A stretch of 64,000 nucleotides of DNA from Pontibacterium sp049603715 (GCA_049603715.1 JBMYSW010000007.1:1-64000), one strand, 5' to 3'. Positions 25,424 through 34,770 are shown, counted from the first letter of the stretch. Notes: generated from the sequence alone by a model not told the origin. A program made the numbers and translations.

Positions 25424-25919
25424 CGTACACACTTTACTCGATAGCCTCGCCTCAGACCTCGCGTTACTGATTAAAAAACGCCAATTAAACAACCCTTACA
25501 TTGTTGGAATTCAAACCGGTGGTGTTTGGGTAGCCGAGCACTTGCGCGCGGCCCTCGAAATTTCTGAAGAAGTCGGCAGCTTAGATATTTGTTTTTACCG
25601 CGACGACTTCGACCAAACCGGCATGCACCGCAAGTCTGCACCGTCTTCGTTGCCAGTGCCGACCGACGACCGCGACATTATTCTTGTTGATGACGTGATT
25701 TTATCGGGCCGAACCATTCGCGCGGCCATTAATGAGCTGTTCGATTACGGTCGCCCAGCCTCTGTCACGCTGGTCACGATGATTGACCTTCAACGCCGCC
25801 AGTTGCCCTTCCAGCCCGACGTGGTGGGAACGCGTTTGCTGCTATCGCCAGGTGAACGCGTCAAGCTGGTGCAAAACGACGAACTTACTCTCGAAATTAA
25901 AGGCCTTAATCTCAGCTGA
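25404..25919 (+). CDS. pyrR: PyrR: bifunctional pyrimidine operon regulator/uracil phosphoribosyltransferase homologue
   Basis: A 171-residue type I phosphoribosyltransferase with the PRPP-binding motif IILVDDVILSGRTIRAA near residue 95. In Gram-positives PyrR binds pyr mRNA to attenuate transcription. Here its gene starts inside ruvX and no pyr attenuator is visible ahead of it, so enzymatic or protein-level regulation is more likely. The ATG at 25404 has a GGAG site; upstream in-frame starts lie deeper in ruvX. pyrB follows after 16 bp. Confidence 0.92.
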   Translation: MTSSSLNVHTLLDSLASDLALLIKKRQLNNPYIVGIQTGGVWVAEHLRAALEISEEVGSLDICFYRDDFDQTGMHRKSAPSSLPVPTDDRDIILVDDVILSGRTIRAAINELFDYGRPASVTLVTMIDLQRRQLPFQPDVVGTRLLLSPGERVKLVQNDELTLEIKGLNLS

Positions 25920-25935
25920 TTAACGAGCAACTGAC

Positions 25936-26949
25936 ATGTTTGAACTTAAAGACCCCAACGCTATCCAGCTCAACGAGCAAGGGCAGCTAAAGCACTACCT
26001 CACCACGGAAGGCTTATCTAAAAAAATTCTCACCGAAATTTTAGACACTGCCGACTCTTTTGCTGCCAACGCGCCTCAGGTAAAAAAAGTGCCGCTGCTA
26101 CGCGGTAAAACCGTGGTAAACCTGTTTTTTGAGGCCAGCACTCGTACTCTTTCGACCTTTGAGCTGGCGGCTAAGCGCCTGTCTGCAGATGTGCTTAACC
26201 TCAACATCAGCACCTCGTCCACATCCAAAGGCGAAACCCTCAAAGACACCTTGATGACCCTTGAGGCCATGCAGTCAGACATGTTTGTGGTTCGCCACAG
26301 CGACAGCGGTGCGGCACACTTTATAGCCGAGCACGTTACCCCTAACGTGGCGGTGATTAACGCCGGTGACGGTCGCCATGCTCACCCAACTCAAGCCATG
26401 CTCGACATGCTGACCATTCGCCGTGCCAAAGGCGACTTTAGCCAGCTCACCGTCGCTATCGTAGGTGACATTTTGCACAGCCGCGTTGCACGCTCGCAAA
26501 TTCACGCGCTACGCACATTAGGTGTGCCAGACATTCGCGTCATTGCCCCTAACACCTTGCTACCTAAAAATATCGAAGGTTTAGGCGTAACGGTATACAC
26601 CGACATGGCAAAAGGCCTAAAGGATGTGGATGTGGTGATGATGCTACGCCTGCAAAAAGAGCGCATGAAAACAGCGCTTTTGCCAAGCGAAGCCGAGTTT
26701 TACAAGCTCTACGGCCTCACCCCCGAAAAGCTCGCCATTGCCAAGCCCGATGCTGTGGTCATGCACCCCGGCCCAATTAACCGCGGTGTCGAAATTGCCA
26801 CCTCGGTCGCCGACGGCCCTCAGTCATTGATTTTAGATCAGGTGACCAATGGTATTGCTGTACGCATGGCGGTCATGTCGATGGCCGTGAGTGGCCAAAC
26901 CACAGGCAAATCGAACCTTCTTAACATTCAAGGTAGCGGGCAAGAGTAA
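25936..26949 (+). CDS. pyrB: Aspartate carbamoyltransferase catalytic subunit
   Basis: Catalyses the committed step of pyrimidine synthesis. The 337-residue protein carries the carbamoyl-phosphate motif FFEASTRTLSTFELAAKRL (STRT near 72-75), NAGDGRHAHPTQAMLDM, MMLRLQKERM and the aspartate-site VMHPGPINRGVE. Its N-terminal extension relative to E. coli PyrB is typical of the Pseudomonas-type enzyme, which forms a dodecamer with the product of the next gene rather than with PyrI. The two genes are 6 bp apart, consistent with complex formation. Confidence 0.97.
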   Translation: MFELKDPNAIQLNEQGQLKHYLTTEGLSKKILTEILDTADSFAANAPQVKKVPLLRGKTVVNLFFEASTRTLSTFELAAKRLSADVLNLNISTSSTSKGETLKDTLMTLEAMQSDMFVVRHSDSGAAHFIAEHVTPNVAVINAGDGRHAHPTQAMLDMLTIRRAKGDFSQLTVAIVGDILHSRVARSQIHALRTLGVPDIRVIAPNTLLPKNIEGLGVTVYTDMAKGLKDVDVVMMLRLQKERMKTALLPSEAEFYKLYGLTPEKLAIAKPDAVVMHPGPINRGVEIATSVADGPQSLILDQVTNGIAVRMAVMSMAVSGQTTGKSNLLNIQGSGQE

Positions 26950-26955
26950 ATAAAC

Positions 26956-28230
26956 ATGAACATCCTGATTCAAGGGGGTCGCTTAATTGACCCTGCCAAC
27001 AATGTTGATCAAGTCACTGATATTTACGTTGCCAACGGCCTAATCGCCAGCATTGGCGCTGCGCCCGAAGGTTTTGAAGCCGACACGGTCATTCACGCCG
27101 CCAGCCAAGTGGTTGCGCCGGGTTTTGTTGACCTATGTGCTCACACCCGTGAACCGGGTTTTTCAATGAAGGGCAGCATTGCCAGCGAAACCCATGCAGC
27201 GGTCGCTGGCGGTGTCACTACGCTTGTCACGCCACCAACCACGCAACCGATTATCGATACCACCGCTGTTGCCGAGTTGGTACATGACCGAGCCAAAGAA
27301 GCAGGCAAGGCAAAAGTGTTACCGATGGGTGCGCTCACCAAAGGTCTTGAAGGCGCTCAGCTAGCGCCTATGCACACCCTTAAAAGCGCAGGCTGTGTTG
27401 CGTTTACCAACGCACGCCTGCCGGTGGATAACTCGCTCGTCATGCTTCGTTGCTTAGAATACGCAGCGACCCACGACCTGTTAGTGGTATTCCAGCCCCA
27501 AGACACAGCGCTCGCGGCTGGCGGCCATATGCACGACGACATTAACGCCACACGCTTAGGCCTTAACGGCATCCCAGAAGCAGCAGAAACCGTTGAGGTT
27601 GCGCGCTGCCTATTGCTCGCTGAGTCTGCTGGCGTCCGCGCTCACTTTGCTCAGCTTTCTAGCGCCAAGTCGACGCAGATGGTCATTGATGCTCGTGAAC
27701 GTGGTCTTAAGGTCACTGCCGATGTTGCCATCCATAACTTGCTACTCACAGACGAAAACGTAAACGGCTTTAACAGCAACTTTTACGTGATTCCACCACT
27801 GCGTAGCCCGCTTGATCGCGCTGGCTTGCGCTCGGCGCTGTTAAGCGATGGTATCCAAGCCATTTGCTCGGACCACCAGCCGCACGAAGCCGCAGCAAAA
27901 GCAGCACCGTTTGCAGCCACTGAGCCGGGTATCACAGGCCTAGAAACCTTGCTACCGTTGTCTATGTTGTTAGTCGAGCAAGGCGTGCTATCGCTGCCAC
28001 AACTAATCGAGAAGCTCACCTCTGGCCCTGCAAGTATTTTGGGCATCGAAGCAGGTAGCCTAAGCGTTGGTGCAACAGCCGACCTTTGTATCTTCGACCC
28101 AGAAGCACAGTGGCAACTCACCCCTGAAACCAGCCTATCCAAAGGTAAAAACTCACCGTTTATGGACTACCCACTCAAAGGTAAAGTGAGCCACACATTG
28201 GTAAATGGCCAAGTGGTGTACAGCGCCTAA
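26956..28230 (+). CDS. pyrC': Dihydroorotase-like subunit PyrC' (predicted inactive)
   Basis: A 424-residue amidohydrolase-fold protein related to dihydroorotase. The zinc-binding HxH motif expected in GFVDLHxHLREPG reads DLCAHTREPG, and the later H-x-x-H region reads AHFAQLSS, so several metal ligands are missing. The late SDHQPHE acid motif is kept. This matches the non-catalytic PyrC' that stabilises aspartate carbamoyltransferase in Pseudomonas-type complexes, so a true dihydroorotase should lie elsewhere in the genome. It ends at a bidirectional terminator facing pilU. Confidence 0.92.
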   Translation: MNILIQGGRLIDPANNVDQVTDIYVANGLIASIGAAPEGFEADTVIHAASQVVAPGFVDLCAHTREPGFSMKGSIASETHAAVAGGVTTLVTPPTTQPIIDTTAVAELVHDRAKEAGKAKVLPMGALTKGLEGAQLAPMHTLKSAGCVAFTNARLPVDNSLVMLRCLEYAATHDLLVVFQPQDTALAAGGHMHDDINATRLGLNGIPEAAETVEVARCLLLAESAGVRAHFAQLSSAKSTQMVIDARERGLKVTADVAIHNLLLTDENVNGFNSNFYVIPPLRSPLDRAGLRSALLSDGIQAICSDHQPHEAAAKAAPFAATEPGITGLETLLPLSMLLVEQGVLSLPQLIEKLTSGPASILGIEAGSLSVGATADLCIFDPEAQWQLTPETSLSKGKNSPFMDYPLKGKVSHTLVNGQVVYSA

Positions 28231-28263
28231 ATCTCTGCCCGCCGCACGCAAACCCGCGCACAT

Positions 28264-28306
28264 AAAAAAGCGCCGCTAGGCCCCTTTGGGCTTAACGGCG
28301 CTTTTT
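28264..28306. terminator. Bidirectional terminator between pyrC' and pilU
   Basis: AAAAAAGCGCCG pairs with CGGCGCTTTTT; GCCC and GGGC form an inner stem. A/T tracts lie on both flanks of this convergent junction. Confidence 0.85.
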
Positions 28307-28373
28307 AGTTTCTAATCCCTCAAGCTCTTATGCTTAACGCTCTAATACTTAAAAAGGCCTGAATGAGGGCAGA

Positions 28374-29543
28374 CTAAGCATTCCCCAACGGCATGCTATC
28401 AATGCCTTCGTCATCAAGGTATTCGTCCTCACCTTGTAACGATAAGTCGGCATCGCCAGCTTTTTTCAGATCTGGGTTGGTACTGTCATCCAACTTAATC
28501 ATCAAGCGCAAATCGTTTGCCGAATCGGCGTGATTCAGCGCCACATCGTAGGTAATCGCACCTTCTTGGAAGAGCTTAAAGAGGGCTTGGTCGAAGGTTT
28601 GCATCCCTAAGTTACCCGACTTTTTCATCACTTCTTTGATTTCGTGCACGTTGCCTTTGCGAATGTAGTCTTGCACCAAAGGCGTGTTAATCAATACCTC
28701 AATAGCGGCGCGACGCCCTTTACCATCCGCGGTAGGCAGCAACTGCTGGGCGATAATGGCTTTTAGGTTGAGCGACAAGTCCATCCACAGCTGGTCGTGA
28801 TGCTCAGGTGGAAAGAAGCTCACAATACGATCCAGCGCTTGGTTGGCGTTGTTAGCGTGCAGAGTCGCCAAACACAGGTGTCCGGTTTCGGCGAAGGCTA
28901 GGCCGTGCTGCATGGTTTCGCGGGTACGAATCTCACCCATCAAAATCACATCAGGCGCTTGGCGCAAGGTGTTTTTAAGGGCGACATCAAAAGATTCAGT
29001 ATCAATCCCTACCTCACGTTGGGTGATAATGCTTTGCTTATGAGGGTGAATAAACTCAATTGGGTCTTCAATGGTGATGATATGACCACGGCTATTGCTG
29101 TTGCGGTAGTCGATCATTGACGCAAGCGAGGTGGACTTACCCGTCGAAGTACCGCCCACAAACAAAATGAGCCCGCGCTTGGTCATTGAGAGACTTTTGA
29201 GAATTTCGGGCAGGTTCAGCTCTTCAAATTTAGGGATATAGTCGTTTATGCGACGCAGTACCATGCCGGGCACATCGCGCTGATAAAACGCCGACACCCT
29301 AAATCGGCCCAGCTTGGATAACGACAAGGCAAAGTTACACTCGCGGGAGCCTTCAAACTCTGCCCGCTGTTTGTCGTTCATGGTACTAAGCACCAACGCA
29401 CGGGCTTGCGCCGACGAAATCGGCTCACGCGTGAGCGGCTTTAGCGTACCGTCTGCTTTAATCGTCGGCCGTGCTCCGGCCGTCACAAATAGGTCGGATG
29501 CTCCCTTATCGACCATAATTTTTAATAGCTGGGTAAAGTCCAA
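28374..29543 (-). CDS. pilU: Type IV pilus retraction ATPase PilU
   Basis: Hexameric GspE/PilT-family ATPase, the accessory retraction motor of type IV pili. 389 residues from a TTG at 29543 (reading MDFTQLLKIMVDKGASDLF), which aligns with PilU starts and has a GGAG site at ideal spacing. The longer frame to 29570 lacks such a site. The Walker A is GGTSTGKST (a variant of GPTGSGKST but still GxxxxGKS), with EDPIEFIHPHKQ and the Walker B-like DVILMGEIR. The C-terminus extends past the PilT length with an acidic tail, typical of PilU. It is downstream of pilT by 157 bp. Confidence 0.93.
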   Translation of the reverse strand: MDFTQLLKIMVDKGASDLFVTAGARPTIKADGTLKPLTREPISSAQARALVLSTMNDKQRAEFEGSRECNFALSLSKLGRFRVSAFYQRDVPGMVLRRINDYIPKFEELNLPEILKSLSMTKRGLILFVGGTSTGKSTSLASMIDYRNSNSRGHIITIEDPIEFIHPHKQSIITQREVGIDTESFDVALKNTLRQAPDVILMGEIRTRETMQHGLAFAETGHLCLATLHANNANQALDRIVSFFPPEHHDQLWMDLSLNLKAIIAQQLLPTADGKGRRAAIEVLINTPLVQDYIRKGNVHEIKEVMKKSGNLGMQTFDQALFKLFQEGAITYDVALNHADSANDLRLMIKLDDSTNPDLKKAGDADLSLQGEDEYLDDEGIDSMPLGNA

Positions 29544-29666
29544 CTTAACTCTCCTTAGTCTTAACGACACATTGGGCGCTCACCACCCGCATTAAGCCAA
29601 GTTGGCTATCGCTGAGGTGAACGCAGTAATACCCATCAGTGATGCTCATAACGTGCACCTACTCTC

Positions 29667-30701
29667 TTAAAACGCCGCTGGGTTGAGTGCCTTTTCTCGC
29701 GCAACATCACGGCTGATGTAGCCTTTTTGTACCAACTCACTCAAACACTGGTCGAGGGTTTTCATACCGTAGGACGCCCCTGTTTGAATGGCCGAGTACA
29801 TTTGTGCCACCTTGTCTTCGCGAATCAGGTTACGAATCGCAGGTGTTCCAATCATAATTTCGTGCGCTGCCGTACGGCCACCGCCGTTCTTTTTAAGCAG
29901 GGTTTGCGAAATAACCCCTTGCAACGACTCTGATAGCATGGAGCGTACCATGGCTTTTTCTTCTGCTGGGAATACATCCACAATACGGTCGATGGTTTTT
30001 GCCGCAGAGGTGGTGTGCAAAGTGCCAAAGACCAAGTGGCCAGTTTCGGCTGCAGTAAGCGCCAATCGAATGGTCTCAAGGTCACGCATCTCACCTACCA
30101 AGATAATATCTGGGTCTTCACGCAGTGCCGAGCGCAGTGCATTAGAGAAGCTCTGAGTATCACGATGCACTTCACGTTGGTTAACCAAGCATTTCTTACT
30201 TTCGTGCACAAACTCAATCGGGTCTTCAATGGTCAAAATGTGGTCGGCACGGGTGCTGTTAATATAATCGACCATCGCAGCCAAGGTGGTACTCTTACCC
30301 GAGCCAGTTGGCCCCGTCACCAAAACTAAGCCACGCGCTTTATCCGACAAGTCACGAAAGACCTGCCCCATCTCCAGCTGTTCCATCGTTAACACTTTAT
30401 CTGGGATGGTACGAAATACCGCGGCGGCACCTCGGTGCTGGTTAAAGGCGTTTACACGAAAACGCGCCAAGCCCGGGATTTCAAAAGAGAAGTCGGCCTC
30501 AAAAACCTCTTCGTAATCTTTGCGCTGCTGGTCGTTCATGATGTCGTACACCAAGCCGTGTACTTGCTTGTGCTCCATCGCGGGCAGCTTAATGCGGCGA
30601 ACATCACCATCAACACGAATAATCGGCGGCATGCCAGAGGAAATATGTAAATCAGATGCGCCTTGTTGAACCGCAAAGGCTAATAGCTCTGTAATATCCA
30701 T
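29667..30701 (-). CDS. pilT: Type IV pilus twitching motility ATPase PilT
   Basis: Retraction motor that depolymerises type IV pili at the inner membrane. 344 residues from the ATG at 30701 (MDITELLAFAVQQGASDLH), equal to P. aeruginosa PilT. Walker A is GPTGSGKSTT, followed by the Asp box EDPIEFVHESKK, Walker B DIILVGEMRD, the His box GTLHTTSA and the C-terminal PAIRNLIRE motif needed for retraction. It is divergent from yggS, the conserved gammaproteobacterial arrangement. Together with pilU it implies twitching motility; other pilus genes are not in this window. Confidence 0.96.
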   Translation of the reverse strand: MDITELLAFAVQQGASDLHISSGMPPIIRVDGDVRRIKLPAMEHKQVHGLVYDIMNDQQRKDYEEVFEADFSFEIPGLARFRVNAFNQHRGAAAVFRTIPDKVLTMEQLEMGQVFRDLSDKARGLVLVTGPTGSGKSTTLAAMVDYINSTRADHILTIEDPIEFVHESKKCLVNQREVHRDTQSFSNALRSALREDPDIILVGEMRDLETIRLALTAAETGHLVFGTLHTTSAAKTIDRIVDVFPAEEKAMVRSMLSESLQGVISQTLLKKNGGGRTAAHEIMIGTPAIRNLIREDKVAQMYSAIQTGASYGMKTLDQCLSELVQKGYISRDVAREKALNPAAF

Positions 30702-30914
30702 GTGAATTAGAATCCCGCCTGTTGTGAATAACGAAAAATAATAAAAAAAGTTACAATAACCCAAAGATGCTAAAGATCGCAGAGGCTAGCGACAGTTTTA
30801 GCATATCGCTTAGGGCAAACAAATGACACTTGCGCCACTGCTCCTGCCCAAGCTTGTTTCTTTAGCGCCACGATGCCCGTAAAGGCCTTGGACCAACCTA
30901 TATTTGATAGACCC

Positions 30915-31604
30915 ATGACAAACGACGAAACCCTGGCACGCTTTAATGCCGTTACCCAAGCCTTACAAGACGCCACACGCAAAGCAAACCGCCCTAGCGA
31001 CCAAGTGCAACTCTTGGCCGTAAGCAAAACCAAGCCTGTGGAGCAAATAGAAGCCCTTTATGCGGCTGGCCAACGACAGTTTGGCGAAAACTACGTGCAA
31101 GAAGCCGTAGCCAAAGTCGAAACCCTCAGTCACCTCGACATTGTATGGCACTTTATTGGGCCGATACAGTCGAACAAAACACGCCTAATTAGCGAGCACT
31201 TTGCTTGGGTTCACAGTGTCGACCGTCTCAAAATTGCGCAACGCTTGTCAGAACAACGCCCTAGCCACTTGCCGCCTTTAAACATTTGTATCCAGGTCAA
31301 CATCAGTGAAGAAGCCAGTAAGTCTGGCTGTCTGCCGCAAGACCTTGACGCACTGTTAGCCGCTTGCGCACAGCTACCTAACCTATGCCTTAGGGGCCTT
31401 ATGGCGATACCTGCTGCAAAGGTTGCGCCAGAGGTCACCCAAGCTGACTTCGCCAAAATGAAAAGCTTACTGGACCACTACCAATCTGCGTACCCAAGCC
31501 TCGACACCCTCTCGATGGGCATGTCGTCTGATATGGAGCTTGCCATTGCCGAGGGCAGCACCATGATTCGCATTGGTACTGCTCTGTTTGGCGCACGCAG
31601 CTAA
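30915..31604 (+). CDS. yggS: Pyridoxal phosphate homeostasis protein YggS (PLPBP)
   Basis: A 229-residue PLP-binding protein with a TIM-barrel fold like the alanine racemase N-terminal domain. It buffers pyridoxal phosphate and affects amino-acid metabolism. The PLP lysine is in LLAVSKTKP, with FGENYVQEA, WHFIGPIQSNKTR, and the C-terminal SMGMSSDMELAIAEGSTMIRIGTALFG. The start at 30915 (MTNDETLARF) fits the family; the frame continues 42 bases upstream without match. It precedes proC, as in many relatives. Confidence 0.94.
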   Translation: MTNDETLARFNAVTQALQDATRKANRPSDQVQLLAVSKTKPVEQIEALYAAGQRQFGENYVQEAVAKVETLSHLDIVWHFIGPIQSNKTRLISEHFAWVHSVDRLKIAQRLSEQRPSHLPPLNICIQVNISEEASKSGCLPQDLDALLAACAQLPNLCLRGLMAIPAAKVAPEVTQADFAKMKSLLDHYQSAYPSLDTLSMGMSSDMELAIAEGSTMIRIGTALFGARS

Positions 31605-31793
31605 CGTAAATAGCTCGGCGCACATCGCTCACGTAGACTTTGCAGGGCCAAATCGCCTTAAAGTTGGCGCAATGAGCGAAGCCAGTTAACATAGCGCCAT
31701 CTTTAGTTAGCCCGCTTGAGCCAAGTCAGCCTGCGGGAAGTAGCTAATACCCTAATGCCTTACATCCTAATGACTTAAATATAGGTACATTCT

Positions 31794-32615
31794 ATGTCAT
31801 CTACCACTTTGGCTTTTATTGGTGCCGGTAATATGAGCCGTGCAATTATTGGCGGCCTCTTAAATCAGGGCTTTAGCGCTAATACGCTATGGGCAACTGA
31901 TCGCAATGCAGATGCCATGAAAGACCTCGCATCACAAGGCATGCACACCACCAGCAACAACGCCGAAGCGGTTAGCCATGCAGATGTAGTGATCTTGTGT
32001 GTTAAACCACAAGTACTCAAAGACGTGTGTGTTGATCTTCGTGACGCAGTACAAGCGCGTAAGCCGCTTATTATCTCGGTGGCCGCGGGCATCACGACTC
32101 AAAGCATTAACGAGTGGTTGGGTGGCGATATAGCTGTTGTACGCGCTATGCCAAATACACCAGCCCTTGTGGGCGAAGGTGCGACGGGCCTATTCGCCAA
32201 TGCAGATGTCTCTGATGAGCAAAAGCAGCTCGCGAGTAACGTAGCCTCTGCCACAGGCCTTGCCCTTTGGGTGAACGACGAAGCGTTAATCGACAGCGTC
32301 ACCGCCGTGTCTGGCTCTGGCCCTGCGTATTACTTTTTAATGATGGAAGCCATGATCGCCGCAGGCGAAAAGCTTGGTCTAACGGCTGAATCAGCCAAAG
32401 CACTGACCCTGCAAACCGCTCTTGGTGCTGCCAAAATGGCAAAAGAAAGTGAGTTTGACCCAGCTGAACTGCGCCGCCGTGTCACCTCGCCAAATGGCAC
32501 CACTGAAAAAGCCATTGAGTCGTTTTTGGCCGACGGTTTGCCAGCTACAGTCGAGAAAGCACTCGAGGCCTGTGCCGATCGCTCAAAGGCATTAGCCGCA
32601 GAGTTAGCTAAATAA
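31794..32615 (+). CDS. proC: Pyrroline-5-carboxylate reductase
   Basis: Last step of proline synthesis, reducing pyrroline-5-carboxylate with NAD(P)H. The 273-residue protein has the Rossmann motif FIGAGNMSRAIIGGL at 8-22, VVRAMPNTPALVGEGATGLF, and the C-terminal signature SGSGPAYYFLMMEAM with the segment RRRVTSPNGTTEKAI. The length matches E. coli ProC (269). It sits between yggS and yggT, 189 bp after yggS. Confidence 0.97.
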   Translation: MSSTTLAFIGAGNMSRAIIGGLLNQGFSANTLWATDRNADAMKDLASQGMHTTSNNAEAVSHADVVILCVKPQVLKDVCVDLRDAVQARKPLIISVAAGITTQSINEWLGGDIAVVRAMPNTPALVGEGATGLFANADVSDEQKQLASNVASATGLALWVNDEALIDSVTAVSGSGPAYYFLMMEAMIAAGEKLGLTAESAKALTLQTALGAAKMAKESEFDPAELRRRVTSPNGTTEKAIESFLADGLPATVEKALEACADRSKALAAELAK

Positions 32616-32735
32616 TCAAAAAACTGGCCGTTAAACGCTAGAATGGGGTGATTGATTACGACTAAGTCGTCTATTAATCACCCCAAAATTTGTTACCCTT
32701 ATCATTACGACACTGATCAGACAGAGGCCCACACT

Positions 32736-33278
32736 ATGGGAAGCGATCCGATACTATTTTTGATTCAAACCATTGGCCAAATGTATGCGTTTATTGTGGT
32801 CATGCGCTTTATCTTGCAACTCTCGCAGGCCGACTACTACAACCCCATCAGCCAAGCTGTGGTCAAACTATCGAATCCGCCTTTACGTCCTTTACAAAAG
32901 CTGCTGCCTCGCTTTAACCGTGTGGATGTTGCCGCGCTAATCTTAGCCATTGCGGTTAAGGCGCTCACCATTGTGCTGATCTTAGCTTATCAAGGCGCAA
33001 CACCAAGTGCTGTAAGCCTGCTGATTCCGCCGGCGTTTGGTGTGCTAGACACCATCCTTACCATCTATTTTTGGGCAGTACTGGGTTCTGTCATCATTAG
33101 CTGGGTAGCACCCGACAGCTACCATCCGGGGCCAGAGCTTATTAAGCAAATTACCCAACCACTGTTTAGCCTTGCCCAACGGGTTATCCCGCCCATTGGT
33201 GGTCTAGACTTATCGCCAATTTTGATTTTTATTGTGATTCAGCTTATCCAATCACAAATTCGACACCTCGCGTTTTAA
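32736..33278 (+). CDS. yggT: YggT family membrane protein
   Basis: A 180-residue integral membrane protein containing two YggT repeats, each with two hydrophobic helices and the repeat signature around NPISQAVVKLSNPPLRPLQ and later GPELIKQITQPLFSLAQRVIPP. The family is conserved downstream of proC; roles in osmotic tolerance or envelope function have been suggested but not settled. The ATG at 32736 was chosen because homologues begin here; the frame is open 84 bases further upstream. Confidence 0.92.
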   Translation: MGSDPILFLIQTIGQMYAFIVVMRFILQLSQADYYNPISQAVVKLSNPPLRPLQKLLPRFNRVDVAALILAIAVKALTIVLILAYQGATPSAVSLLIPPAFGVLDTILTIYFWAVLGSVIISWVAPDSYHPGPELIKQITQPLFSLAQRVIPPIGGLDLSPILIFIVIQLIQSQIRHLAF

Positions 33279-33580
33279 CGGCCCACCTCTCGCTACATAA
33301 TTAGATACAAAGTAGGTTAGAATGCCCCAGCTAAACGCCGATACACTAACGGCGCTGGGGTGCTAACCTTATCTTTGGTTATGTGTTAGCCTTCGCGGTC
33401 ATCCACCTACCCCATTCGGTCTTGGCGCCAAAAGCGCCTAAACTTAACCTTGCAGTGGCGTAACCACCACATTCGCCTCAATGCCTTATGTATCCAAGGC
33501 ATTGATCAATGCATAACAGATACTACGCGCAGGCACCTTTTATCGTGTGCCTACCCGTGACGGATTAGAGTTGTTGTCAT
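33279..33580. promoter_or_regulatory. 302-bp hairpin-rich leader between yggT and metX
   Basis: No coding sequence. It holds a series of inverted repeats: a long composite hairpin (33315-33368), GGCGC/GCGCC (33424-33438), a perfect 9-bp CAATGCCTT/AAGGCATTG hairpin (33479-33504) and AGGCAC/GTGTGCCT just before the metX start region. The first may be a weak terminator for yggT; the rest could lie in the metX 5' untranslated region. Confidence 0.5.
33315..33368 (+). terminator. Composite hairpin after yggT
   Basis: Outer stem GGTTAG/CTAACC, middle stem CCCCAG/CTGGGG and inner stem CGCCG/CGGCG stack with small internal loops. It is 37 bp past the yggT stop and is followed by TTATCTTT, a weak T-run, so termination is possible but not certain. 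Confidence 0.45.
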
Positions 33581-34768
33581 ATGCCTGATGTCTTTCCAGC
33601 CGACAGTGTTGGCCTAGTCACTCCCCAAGTCATTGAGTTTAATGAGCCCTTGGCACTTGCCTGTGGCCGCTCACTCGATAGCTATCATCTGATGGTGGAA
33701 ACCTACGGCACCCTAAACGAAGACGCCTCTAACGCGATTTTGATTTGCCATGCGTTATCGGGTCACCATCACGTGGCCGGCTATCACAGCACCGAAGATA
33801 AAAAGCCCGGCTGGTGGGACTCTGCCGTTGGCCCGGGTAAAGTCATAGATACCAACAAGTTTTTTGTGGTGGGTTTAAACAACCTTGGCGGTTGTCACGG
33901 CAGCAGTGGCCCTAATCAAACCAACCCCAAAACAGGCAAACCTTACGGCCCAGACTTTCCGTTAATGACAGTACCCGACTGGGTGAATAGCCAAGCACGC
34001 TTGGCCGATCGTTTGGGCATAAAAACATGGGCCGCCGTCATTGGTGGTAGCCTTGGTGGCATGCAGGCATTGCAGTGGGCCATCGACTACCCAGATCGCC
34101 TAAAACACTGTTTAGTGATTGCCGCTGCACCGCGTTTATCGGCGCAAAACATCGCCTTTAACGAAGTGGCCCGCCAGGCGATTTCACAAGATGTCCATTA
34201 CCACCACGGTCATTACTACGAACACAATGAAGTACCTAAAACGGGCTTGATGATCGCCCGTATGCTGGGCCACATCACCTACTTGTCGGACGATGGTATG
34301 CGTGAAAAGTTTGGCCGCGAACTTCGTCAGGGCACCATCAGTTTCGACTTTACGCCACAGTTTGAGGTGGAGTCTTACCTGCGTTACCAAGGCGAGCGCT
34401 TCTCGAAAGAGTTCGACGCCAACACCTACCTGTTGATGACCAAAGCCCTCGACTACTACGACCCAGCAGCGGCCTTTGAAGGCGACTTAACCAAAGCGCT
34501 GGAGAAAGTGAGCTGTAAGTTTATGGTGGCGTCGTTCACCACCGACTGGCGCTTCTCGCCAGAACGTTCGCGCGAAATCGTTGATAGCCTAGTCGAAGCC
34601 GGCAAAAGCGTAAGCTACGCCGAAATCGAATCGCCACAGGGCCACGATGCCTTTTTGATTCCGATTCCTCGTTACATGGCCGTTTTTGGCGCTTACATGA
34701 AACGTGTCGCCGGTAGCATTAACGAAACGCCCGCCACCGCAGGCACAACCGCTGTAGAGGGTAACTAA
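33581..34768 (+). CDS. metX: Homoserine O-acyltransferase MetX
   Basis: Alpha/beta-hydrolase that acylates homoserine in methionine synthesis. In the 395-residue protein the nucleophile is Ser157 in GGSLGGMQALQWA, with Asp in FTTDWRFSPERS and His in SPQGHDAFLIP. Homology alone does not decide between acetyl- and succinyl-CoA; the metX-metW pairing in gammaproteobacteria is usually associated with succinyltransferase activity. A hairpin-rich leader precedes it, and metW follows after 2 bp, so the two are co-transcribed and probably translationally coupled. Confidence 0.95.
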   Translation: MPDVFPADSVGLVTPQVIEFNEPLALACGRSLDSYHLMVETYGTLNEDASNAILICHALSGHHHVAGYHSTEDKKPGWWDSAVGPGKVIDTNKFFVVGLNNLGGCHGSSGPNQTNPKTGKPYGPDFPLMTVPDWVNSQARLADRLGIKTWAAVIGGSLGGMQALQWAIDYPDRLKHCLVIAAAPRLSAQNIAFNEVARQAISQDVHYHHGHYYEHNEVPKTGLMIARMLGHITYLSDDGMREKFGRELRQGTISFDFTPQFEVESYLRYQGERFSKEFDANTYLLMTKALDYYDPAAAFEGDLTKALEKVSCKFMVASFTTDWRFSPERSREIVDSLVEAGKSVSYAEIESPQGHDAFLIPIPRYMAVFGAYMKRVAGSINETPATAGTTAVEGN

Positions 34769-34770
34769 GC

